From assembly GCA_046732255.1 (NCBI GenBank), contig JBKPMR010000075.1, positions 1 through 25,574 on the forward strand: DNA of 25,574 nucleotides. Reading direction: 5' to 3'. Both the position numbers and the translations under genes were made by a program. How positions within the stretch are numbered: position 1 is the stretch's first letter; the number at the start of each line of letters is the position of its first letter. This stretch comes from DATBLE01 sp046732255 (GTDB lineage Bacteria > Actinomycetota > Thermoleophilia > Gaiellales > Gaiellaceae). Positions 6,256 through 12,427 of this stretch are shown piece by piece. A model generated the notes under the pieces. The model was not told where the DNA came from and searched no databases. It was given only the letters and a program-made list of their open reading frames with translations.

Positions 6256-7449
6256 ATGGGCGAGCGGCTCTCTGTCGACGTGCTCGTGATCGGGAGCGGC
6301 GCTTCGGGGCTCGCGGCGGCCGTGTCGGCCGAACGTGCGGGCGCCCGGGTCGCCGTCGCCACCAAGGGCTCGCTCCAGTCGTGTAACTCCGCCAAGGCCC
6401 AGGGCGGCATCCAGGCCTCGTTCGGGAAGGACGACTCGCCGGAAATCCATGCCGAGGACGTCTGGACGTCGAGCCACGAGACCGCCGACATGCGGCTGGT
6501 GGAGGTGCTGACCGGCGACGCCCAGTCGGCGATCCACTGGCTCGAGGAGCTCGGGGTCGAGTTCACGCGCGAGAACGGCGGCTACCGGATCGCCAGGTGC
6601 GGCGGCGCCTCCCGCAAGCGCCTGCTCCAGGTCGGCGATCGCACCGGCCATGCGATCACGACGGGGCTGCGCGAGACCTGGGAGGCTGGTGACGGGACGA
6701 CCCTGACGAAGAGCCCGCTCACGACGCTGGAGCGCGCCGAGAACGGTTGGCGCGCGCGCTGCGGCGAGCACGAGGTCGACGCCGCGGCGGTCGTCCTCGC
6801 CGCAGGCGGTCGCTGCTTCAAGGAGGCCGCCGCCCGCGGCGAGCTCTCGACCAACCACCCCGGTGCGACCGGCGAGGTGACGCAGATCGCGCTCGAGCTC
6901 GGGGCGGAGTCACGCGACCTCGACGCGCTGCAGTACCACCCGAACGGCGGCGCCTGGCCGGCGAACATGCAGGGCTACTCGATCCCCGAGACAACCCGTG
7001 CGTATGGCGCGGTGCTGCTCAACAAGGAGGGCGAGGAGTTCACCGACTCGCTCGGCCCGCGCGACGCGGTCTCGCAGGCGATCTTCGACGAGGTCGAGCG
7101 AGGGAACGGCATCGAGACGCCCGACGGCCGCCCCGCCGTCCTGCTCGACACGACGCGGATCCCGGAGGCTGACGCCGAGGTCTCGCTGCCGTACATGTTG
7201 CGCCGCTACCGGGCGGCGGGGATCGACCCGCTGCAGGAGCCGATCTTGACCTACCCCGTCCTCCACTACCAGAACGGCGGGCTGGTGATCGACACCGAGG
7301 GCGAGACGACGCTCAAGGGTCTCTTCGCGTGCGGCGAGATCGCCGGCGGCACGCACGGCCGGAACCGGATGATGGGCAACTCGCTGCTCGAGTGCTGTGT
7401 CTTCGGACGCAGGGCTGGGAAGGCAGCGGCTGAGAGGAGCAAGAGCTGA
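6256..7449 (+). CDS. FAD-dependent fumarate reductase / aspartate oxidase-like flavoprotein
   Basis: 397 residues, related to SdhA/FrdA/NadB. The dinucleotide motif GSGASG is at residues 13-18. SCNSAKAQGGI (42-52) matches the NadB/soluble type, without the His used for covalent FAD. Catalytic-region motifs are altered from the usual forms: HPNG (228-231, normally HPTG), ETTRAYG (Arg248 kept) and HYQNGG (His337 kept, normally HYxMGG). HGRNRMMGNSLLE (Arg371 kept) is near the C-terminus. The protein is shorter than SdhA (~580) and lacks its C-terminal helical domain. It has no iron-sulfur partner here, so it is probably soluble. As first gene of the sulfur operon, it may reduce a fumarate-like compound such as sulfoacrylate. 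Ordinary L-aspartate oxidase or fumarate reductase activity remains possible. Confidence 0.8.
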   Translation: MGERLSVDVLVIGSGASGLAAAVSAERAGARVAVATKGSLQSCNSAKAQGGIQASFGKDDSPEIHAEDVWTSSHETADMRLVEVLTGDAQSAIHWLEELGVEFTRENGGYRIARCGGASRKRLLQVGDRTGHAITTGLRETWEAGDGTTLTKSPLTTLERAENGWRARCGEHEVDAAAVVLAAGGRCFKEAAARGELSTNHPGATGEVTQIALELGAESRDLDALQYHPNGGAWPANMQGYSIPETTRAYGAVLLNKEGEEFTDSLGPRDAVSQAIFDEVERGNGIETPDGRPAVLLDTTRIPEADAEVSLPYMLRRYRAAGIDPLQEPILTYPVLHYQNGGLVIDTEGETTLKGLFACGEIAGGTHGRNRMMGNSLLECCVFGRRAGKAAAERSKS

Positions 7450-8345
7450 CGACTGCGATCGACACCGATCTGTACGGGGTGGTCGAGGATGCGGCCGCAC
7501 ATCTCTACGTCTGGGCGCTGAAGGACATCCCACAGGACTTGCGCGACGCGCTGGCGGACGCAGCCGGCCGGGAGACGTCGGTTCCGGGGCAGCGTGTGCT
7601 CTCGACGATCCTCAAGAACGTCCAGATTGCCGACAGCGAGAAGAACCTCGTCTGCCAGGACACTGGCATCGCCGTCTACACCTGCCGGGTCGGCGAGCAC
7701 TTCCGGCTCCACCCGGCGCGGATCTACCAGGCGCTGAAGGCCGGCACCGAGCGCGCGACGGTCGAGCACCCGTTGCGCTCGAACGCCGTCCACACGATCA
7801 CGCGCGAGAACACCGGGCCGAACACCGGCTACAGGCTGCCGATCGTCCACTGGGAGTTCGTCCGGGACTGGGACGGCCTCGACGTGAAGTGCGTCCCCAA
7901 GGGCTCCGGCTCCGAGAACATGAGCTTCCTGAAGATGTGTGTCCCTGCCGACGGGGTGAAGGGGATCAAGCAGTTCGTGCTCGAGTCGATCGTCGGCGCC
8001 GGCGGCAAGCCCTGTCCGCCCGGGATCGTCGGCGTCGGCATCGGCGGCTCGGCGGATTACGCGATGTACCTGGCCAAGGAGGCCATTACCCGTCCGATCG
8101 GGACGCGGAATCCTGATCCCGTGGTTGCCCAGTTGGAAGAGGAGCTCTTCGGACTGCTCAACGAGACCGGGATCGGCCCGATGGGCCTCGGCGGCGACGT
8201 CACCGTTCTCAACTGCCACATCGAGCACGCCGACACGCACATGACCCTGAACCCGGTCGCAGTCAACTACCAGTGCTGGGCCGCCCGGCGAGCCACGGCC
8301 CATGTGGCCGCGGACGGAACCGTCGACTACGACCGGGAGGCCTGA
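7446..8345 (+). CDS. Class I fumarase / tartrate dehydratase-type hydro-lyase, alpha subunit
   Basis: 299 residues if translation begins at the CTG at 7446, which overlaps the preceding stop (CTGA) and has GAGGAG six bases upstream. The first standard start is GTG 7479, which lacks a ribosome site and drops 11 family-like residues. The family is an [4Fe-4S] hydro-lyase adding or removing water across a C=C next to carboxylates. Visible motifs: CQDTG (Cys70), KGSGSEN (~151-158), KPCPPGIVGVGIGG (Cys190), GIGPMGLGGDVT and YQCWAARR (Cys277). The three Cys are likely cluster ligands. The beta subunit is the next gene. The operon context with phosphosulfolactate synthase suggests sulfolactate dehydration; malate/fumarate or tartrate activity is the conservative alternative. 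Confidence 0.85.
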   Translation: MTTAIDTDLYGVVEDAAAHLYVWALKDIPQDLRDALADAAGRETSVPGQRVLSTILKNVQIADSEKNLVCQDTGIAVYTCRVGEHFRLHPARIYQALKAGTERATVEHPLRSNAVHTITRENTGPNTGYRLPIVHWEFVRDWDGLDVKCVPKGSGSENMSFLKMCVPADGVKGIKQFVLESIVGAGGKPCPPGIVGVGIGGSADYAMYLAKEAITRPIGTRNPDPVVAQLEEELFGLLNETGIGPMGLGGDVTVLNCHIEHADTHMTLNPVAVNYQCWAARRATAHVAADGTVDYDREA

Positions 8346-8380
8346 GTGCTCCACAGCCTGAGGACGAACTGTCACACAAA

Positions 8381-8417
8381 CGGTTCACCCCCGGTCTCAG
8401 AGACCGGGGTGGAAACG
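8381..8417. repeat. 37-bp palindromic repeat, copy 1
   Basis: Matches copy 2 (8468-8504) at 34 of 37 positions. It folds on itself: ACCCC(C)GGTC-TCAGA-GACCGGGGT in the centre, with outer arms CGGTTC/GAAACG. It lies between the two hydro-lyase subunit genes. It is likely a dispersed intergenic palindromic (REP-like) element. Confidence 0.6.
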
Positions 8418-8467
8418 CTGGAACCACGCCAAACGCTCGGAACCCTGTGGGCGAATCGTCCCAAGAA

Positions 8468-8504
8468 CGTTTCACCCCCGGTCTCAGAGACTGGGTTGGA
8501 AACG
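8468..8504. repeat. 37-bp palindromic repeat, copy 2
   Basis: Outer arms CGTTTC and GAAACG are exact reverse complements. The inner CCCGGTCT/AGACTGGG pairs with one G-T wobble. The copy starts 87 bp after copy 1 and ends 23 bp before the beta-subunit start, close to its ribosome binding site (AAGGA, 8513-8517). Confidence 0.6.
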
Positions 8505-8527
8505 TCACGAAGAAGGACACGGCTCTG

Positions 8528-9115
8528 ATGGCCACGCACGAAGTGACCTTCCCCGTCCGGGACGAGGCGGAGATCCTGAAGCTCCGCGCCGGGGACGAGG
8601 TCGTCGTCCAGGGGCACATCATCGGGATCCGCGACCGCACGCAGATCCGGATCTTCGACCAGGGAGTCGAGCCGCCGATGGACCTGACCGGCGCGTTCCT
8701 GCTCCACACTGCCCCGAACGTCCGCAAGGTCGGGCCCGGCCGGTACGAGAAGCTCTGCATCGGGACGACCACGTCGGCCCGGATGGTCCGCTTCACCGAG
8801 CCGCTCGGCGCCAAGTACGGCGTCAGGGCGATCTGCGGCAAGGGTGGTTTCCCCGACGAGGCGATCGAGCCGATGCAGGCGCACGGGATGGTCTACTTCG
8901 CGATCGTCGGCGGCGCCGCCGCGCTGGAGACGACCCAGATCGAGGAGATCGAGGAGGTGGCGTGGGAGGAGCTGATGCCGGAGTGCCTCTGGAAGTTCCG
9001 GGTGAAGGACTTCGGTCCGCTCACGGTCGGCATCGACGCCCACGGCAACTCGCTCTACCACGACGTCCAGGCGGCGGCCCAGGAGAAGCTGAAGGAGATC
9101 TATGCCCGGCTCTAG
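8528..9115 (+). CDS. Class I fumarase / tartrate dehydratase-type hydro-lyase, beta subunit
   Basis: 195 residues from ATG 8528, with AAGGA ten bases upstream. The frame is open further upstream but that part is the palindromic repeats. Family blocks: LRAGDEVVVQGHIIGIRDRT (~17-38), GTTTSARMV (79-87), CGKGG (~103), AWEELMPE and DFGPLTVGIDAHGNSLYHD near the C-terminus. Two usually conserved positions differ. The RDxxH motif reads RDRTQ (Gln39 instead of His), and GPTTxxRMD reads GTTTSARMV (Thr for Pro, Val87 for Asp). The Thr, Arg and Lys of the substrate site (TT, R85, GKG) are kept. This looks like a functional enzyme with changed substrate recognition. The stop overlaps the comA start by 14 bp, implying translational coupling. 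Confidence 0.85.
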   Translation: MATHEVTFPVRDEAEILKLRAGDEVVVQGHIIGIRDRTQIRIFDQGVEPPMDLTGAFLLHTAPNVRKVGPGRYEKLCIGTTTSARMVRFTEPLGAKYGVRAICGKGGFPDEAIEPMQAHGMVYFAIVGGAAALETTQIEEIEEVAWEELMPECLWKFRVKDFGPLTVGIDAHGNSLYHDVQAAAQEKLKEIYARL

Positions 9116-9869
9116 CGACTTCGACCTCGGCATCGCCCGCGACGGCGGCCTGACCCATGTCCTCGACAAGGGTCTCGGCCCGCGCGCGTGGGAGGACGTG
9201 CTCGAGACCGCAGGCGACTACATCGACATCGTCAAGCTGGGCTGGGGCACGGCCTGGGTGACCGAGAACCTGGAGCGCAAGCTCGAGGTGCTGCGCGGCA
9301 AGCCCGTCGTCATCGGCGGCACCTTCTTCGAGGTCGTCTATGCCCGCGACAAGCTCGACGAGTACAAGCGGTGGCTCCAGCGGCACGGCCTGACCCACGT
9401 CGAGATCTCCGACGGTACCGTCGACATCCCGCGCGAGCGCAAGCTCGAGCTGATCGCCGAGTTCGCCGCCGACTTCACCGTCCTCTCCGAGGTCGGGTCG
9501 AAGGACTCCGAGGTCGTCTTCGCTCCGTACGAGTGGGTGCGCTGGATCCAGGAGGAGCTCGCAGCCGGTGCCTGGAAGGTGATCACCGAGTCGCGCGAGG
9601 GCGGAACGGCCGGCATCTTCCGCCCGAGCGGCGAGATGCGCACCGGTCTGGTCGACGAGATCGCCCACTCGGTCGACGTCGACGACCTCGTCTGGGAGGC
9701 GCCGACGAAGGCCGCCCAGGCGTGGTTCGTGAAGCACTTCGGCCCCGCGGTCAACCTCGGCAACATCCCGCCCGACGAGGTCATCCCGCTCGAGACGCTC
9801 CGGCTCGGCCTGCGGGGCGACACCCTGAAGGAGGTACTGCTTGGCGACGCCGAGCCTGCTCCTTCCTGA
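9102..9869 (+). CDS. comA: Phosphosulfolactate synthase (ComA-like)
   Basis: 255 residues. ComA is a TIM-barrel, Mg-dependent enzyme that adds sulfite to phosphoenolpyruvate to give 2-phospho-3-sulfolactate. This is the first step of coenzyme M synthesis in methanogens and of sulfolactate formation in bacilli. Diagnostic blocks are clear: GDYIDIVKLGWGTAWV (~38-53), GGTFFEVVYA, HVEISDGTVDIP, VLSEVGSKD, WKVITESREGG, WEAPTKAAQ and the C-terminal VNLGNIPPDEVIPLETLR with GLRGDTL. Plant HSA32 proteins are related, so function outside sulfonate synthesis is possible in general. Here the next genes make sulfite from sulfate, which strongly supports the sulfite-consuming reaction. It overlaps the hydro-lyase gene by 14 bp and cysH by 29 bp. 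Confidence 0.9.
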   Translation: MPGSSDFDLGIARDGGLTHVLDKGLGPRAWEDVLETAGDYIDIVKLGWGTAWVTENLERKLEVLRGKPVVIGGTFFEVVYARDKLDEYKRWLQRHGLTHVEISDGTVDIPRERKLELIAEFAADFTVLSEVGSKDSEVVFAPYEWVRWIQEELAAGAWKVITESREGGTAGIFRPSGEMRTGLVDEIAHSVDVDDLVWEAPTKAAQAWFVKHFGPAVNLGNIPPDEVIPLETLRLGLRGDTLKEVLLGDAEPAPS

Positions 9870-10557
9870 GGACACGATCTCGGCCGAGGATCTGCTCGTC
9901 TGGGGCTACGAGCAGTTCGGCGACCGGTTCTGCCTGACCTGCTCCTGGCAGAAGCAGTCGTCGGTGCTCGTGCACATGGTCTCGGAGCTCGACCTACCGA
10001 TCGACTTCGTCGAGCTCGACACCCAGCTCTTCTTCCGCGAGAGCTACGAGACGCGCGACCGCCTGATCGACCGGTACGGGTTCACGCTCATCCGCCCGGA
10101 GGTGATCACGGTCGCCGAGCAGCACCGGCGCGAAGGCTCCAACCTGTGGGAGCGCGACCCCGACCGCTGCTGCGAGATCCGGAAGGTCGAGCCGCTCGTC
10201 CGCGTCCTCGAGCCGTACGACGCTTGGGCGTCCGGCATCCGCCGTGACCAGTCCCCCAGTCGCGCGGGAACGCAGAAGGTGGAGTGGTCGGAGCGCTACG
10301 GCGTCTGGAAGCTCCACCCGCTCGCCGACTGGGACGAGAAACGCGTCTGGGCCTACATCCACGTCAACGAGATCCCCTACAACCCGCTGCACGAGACCGG
10401 CTACCGCTCGATCGGCTGCATCCCCTGCACCCGTCCGACGACCCCGGCGGAGGAGGAGCGCGCAGGCCGCTGGGCCGGCTCCGACAAGCTCGAGTGCGGC
10501 ATCCATGCGCTTTCGCCTTCCGGCGAAAGCGCTAGCACCAACGAAAGGACAGAATGA
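9841..10557 (+). CDS. cysH: Thioredoxin-dependent adenylylsulfate (APS) reductase
   Basis: 238 residues from TTG 9841, fixed by a strong Shine-Dalgarno (AAGGAGG, six bases upstream) inside comA. It reduces APS to sulfite and AMP. The four iron-sulfur cysteines of the APS-type enzyme are present: RCCEIRK (Cys110-111) and CIPC (Cys193, Cys196). This separates it from PAPS reductases, which lack the cluster. The catalytic C-terminal motif is KLECGIH (Cys219). PAPS/APS-binding blocks include CSWQKQSSVLVHM and WASGIRRDQSPSRAG. Most family members end soon after ECGIH; here a 16-residue Ser/Glu-rich tail follows, encoded partly by an 11-bp perfect hairpin. No sulfite reductase gene is next to it, unlike ordinary cysteine-assimilation operons. 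Confidence 0.93.
   Translation: MATPSLLLPEDTISAEDLLVWGYEQFGDRFCLTCSWQKQSSVLVHMVSELDLPIDFVELDTQLFFRESYETRDRLIDRYGFTLIRPEVITVAEQHRREGSNLWERDPDRCCEIRKVEPLVRVLEPYDAWASGIRRDQSPSRAGTQKVEWSERYGVWKLHPLADWDEKRVWAYIHVNEIPYNPLHETGYRSIGCIPCTRPTTPAEEERAGRWAGSDKLECGIHALSPSGESASTNERTE
10507..10532. repeat. Perfect 11-bp hairpin inside the 3' end of cysH
   Basis: GCGCTTTCGCC (10507-10517), loop TTCC, GGCGAAAGCGC (10522-10532). It begins at the codon after the conserved ECGIH motif and ends 21 bp before the cysC start. There is no T-run. It may be a REP-like insertion or an mRNA structure controlling expression within the operon. Confidence 0.6.
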
Positions 10558-11153
10558 CCGAGAACATCCATGCTCACGAGCACCCAGAGTCCGAGCGGGT
10601 GCGCGAGGGCGGCTTTACCCTCTGGTTCACCGGCCTCTCCGGCTCGGGGAAGTCGACGATCGCCCACGTGATCGGCCCCGAGCTCGACCGGCGGGGCTTC
10701 GTCGTCGAGTACCTGGACGGCGACACCGTCCGCACCCATCTGTCGAAGGGGCTCGGCTTCTCGAAGGAGGACCGCGACACCAACATCGAGCGGATCGGCT
10801 GGGTCGCCTCGCGTCTCACGCGCCAGGGCGGCGCCGTGATCGCCGCCGCGATCTCCCCGTACCGCGAGACCCGCGCGAAGGCCCGCGAGCTGGTCGAGGA
10901 GTTCGGCCGCTTCGTCGAGGTCTACGTCGCCACCTCGCTCGAGGAGTGCGCGCGCCGCGACGTGAACGGCCTCTACAAGAAGGCGTTCGCCGGGGAGATC
11001 AAGGGCTTCACCGGCGTCGACGATCCGTATGAGCCGCCCGAGAGCCCGGAGGTGGTCGTCGAGACCGAAGGCAAGACGCCCGAGGAGTCGGCCGAGGTCG
11101 TGATCGCCAAGCTGGAGGAGCTCGGTCTGGTCCCCGCGCAGGTAACGGCGTGA
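10554..11153 (+). CDS. cysC: Adenylylsulfate (APS) kinase
   Basis: 199 residues. It phosphorylates APS to PAPS using ATP. The P-loop GLSGSGKST is at residues 27-35, followed by LDGDTVRTHLSKGLGFSKEDRDTNIERIG and the typical GLYKKAFAGEIKGFTGVDDP block with PYEPP. The ATG overlaps the cysH stop (ATGA), with AAAGGA upstream. An APS reductase in the same operon means sulfite can be made without PAPS, so CysC probably supplies PAPS for sulfotransferases or competes for APS. The final four bases overlap the sat GTG start. Confidence 0.95.
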   Translation: MTENIHAHEHPESERVREGGFTLWFTGLSGSGKSTIAHVIGPELDRRGFVVEYLDGDTVRTHLSKGLGFSKEDRDTNIERIGWVASRLTRQGGAVIAAAISPYRETRAKARELVEEFGRFVEVYVATSLEECARRDVNGLYKKAFAGEIKGFTGVDDPYEPPESPEVVVETEGKTPEESAEVVIAKLEELGLVPAQVTA

Positions 11154-12292
11154 CCGCTGTGACCGCCACCACCGACCACCTGATCAGCGCGCATGGGGGC
11201 GAGCTCGTCGACCGCACCGGCCCGGCGCCGGACGACCTCGAATCGCTGAACACGATCGAGCTCACCTCGCGCGAGCTCTCCGACCTGGACATGCTCGCCT
11301 CGGGTGCGCTCTCGCCGCTCGAGGGGTTCATGGGTCAGACGGACTACGAGTCGGTGCTCGACTCGATGCGGCTGGCGAGCGGCCTGCCGTGGTCGTTGCC
11401 GGTCTGCCTCGCCGTCGACGGCCCGCCGCAGTCCGACCGGGTCGCGCTTGCGGACGGGACCGGAAGGCCGGTTGCCGTGCTCGAGGTCGAGGGTGTCTAC
11501 GACTACGACAAGGAGCGCGAGGCGGAGCTCGCCTACCGCACGACCGACATCGCGCATCCGGGCGTTGCGCGCCTCTTCGACCAGAAGCAGATGTACCTCG
11601 CCGGCAAGGTGACCGTGTTCGAACGGGCGATCCCGCAGTTCCCGGAGCTCGCGCTCGACCCGGCCGAAACGCGACGCCTGTTCGCCGAGCGCGGCTGGCG
11701 GCGGGTGGTCGGCTTCCAGACCCGGAACCCGATCCACCGCGCACACGAGTACCTGACGAAGGTCGCGCTCGAGACCGTCGACGGCCTGCTCATCCACCCG
11801 CTCGTCGGCGACACCAAGGGAGACGACGTCCCGGCCGCCACCCGCGTCGAGTGCTACGACGTCCTCGTCAGGAACTACTACCCGGCCGACCGTGTGGTCG
11901 TCTCGGCGTTCCCGGCGGCGATGCGCTACGCCGGCCCGCGCGAGGCGATCTGGCACGCGATCTGCCGCAAGAACTACGGCTGCTCGCACTTCATCGTCGG
12001 CCGTGACCACGCCGGTGTCGGCAGCTACTACGGCACCTACGACGCGCAGCTGATCTTCGACGAGTTCGAGCCCCACGAGCTCGACATCGAACCGATGTTC
12101 TTCGAGCACTCGTTCTGGTGCAAGACGTGCGGGTCGATGGCGAGCGCCAAGACGTGCCCGCATGCGTCCGACGACCACGTCTTCCTGTCAGGGACGAAGG
12201 TGCGAGAGCTGCTCGCCGCCGGGGAGCTTCCCCCGGTCGAGTTCTCGCGGCCCGAGGTGGCCGAGGTGCTGATCGAGGCGTATCGAAGCTGA
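11150..12292 (+). CDS. sat: Sulfate adenylyltransferase (ATP sulfurylase)
   Basis: 380 residues from GTG 11150, overlapping the cysC stop (GTGA). It is the homo-oligomeric Sat type rather than CysDN. It makes APS from sulfate and ATP, the entry step for the operon. Active-site motifs: QTRNPIHRAHE (from residue 190), GRDHAGVG (from 284) and LSGTKVRELL near the C-terminus. CKTCGSMASAKTCPH (Cys324, Cys327, Cys336, His338) matches the zinc-binding segment known in some bacterial Sat proteins. Length fits the bacterial ~380-residue form without an APS-kinase domain. Confidence 0.95.
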   Translation: MTAVTATTDHLISAHGGELVDRTGPAPDDLESLNTIELTSRELSDLDMLASGALSPLEGFMGQTDYESVLDSMRLASGLPWSLPVCLAVDGPPQSDRVALADGTGRPVAVLEVEGVYDYDKEREAELAYRTTDIAHPGVARLFDQKQMYLAGKVTVFERAIPQFPELALDPAETRRLFAERGWRRVVGFQTRNPIHRAHEYLTKVALETVDGLLIHPLVGDTKGDDVPAATRVECYDVLVRNYYPADRVVVSAFPAAMRYAGPREAIWHAICRKNYGCSHFIVGRDHAGVGSYYGTYDAQLIFDEFEPHELDIEPMFFEHSFWCKTCGSMASAKTCPHASDDHVFLSGTKVRELLAAGELPPVEFSRPEVAEVLIEAYRS

Positions 12293-12324
12293 AGCCGTGA
12301 CCCTGTCGGAACCGAGCCCTTGGT

Positions 12325-12427
12325 GCGCGCAGGCGAGACCGCGTCTCGCCGGAGCGCGAGCGCCGCGTGAGACTGAGCGCGAAGAAGGAGGGGGCCCATG
12401 GGGGAACCATGGGTTCCCCCATGCTGA
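12325..12427 (+). repeat. ~100-bp hairpin element, copy B, between sat and the TauE gene
   Basis: Same order as copy A (3583-3683). Hairpin 1 is GGCGAGAC (12332-12339)-CGC-GTCTCGCC (12343-12350). A Shine-Dalgarno AAGGAGG follows at 12385-12391. The perfect 12-bp hairpin is CATGGGGGAACC (12397-12408)-ATG-GGTTCCCCCATG (12412-12423). The 5' arm holds an ATG well placed for the ribosome site. The gap between sat and the exporter gene contains nothing else recognisable. Confidence 0.7.
12398..12427 (+). CDS. Possible 9-codon leader ORF upstream of the TauE gene
   Basis: ATG 12398, six bases after AAGGAGG, encodes MGEPWVPPC, and its TGA is immediately followed by the exporter's ATG at 12428. The spacing suggests termination-reinitiation coupling. 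Most of the ORF is the hairpin itself, so the peptide sequence may be only a by-product. In copy A the same frame has ACG instead of ATG, which argues against a conserved peptide. Confidence 0.25.
   Translation: MGEPWVPPC

Noticed and set aside
8381..8504. Two direct repeats with a spacer, CRISPR-like
   Set aside because: Only two units, each a palindrome of 37 bp with a 50-bp gap between, inside an operon, and no cas genes.
8273..8527. N-terminal extension of the hydro-lyase beta subunit through the repeats
   Set aside because: The frame is open, but family similarity and a ribosome site both point to ATG 8528. The extension is the tail of the alpha gene in another frame plus repeat DNA.
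12397..12423. 12-bp hairpin as a rho-independent terminator after sat
   Set aside because: No T-run follows, and the exporter start lies five bases after the stem.
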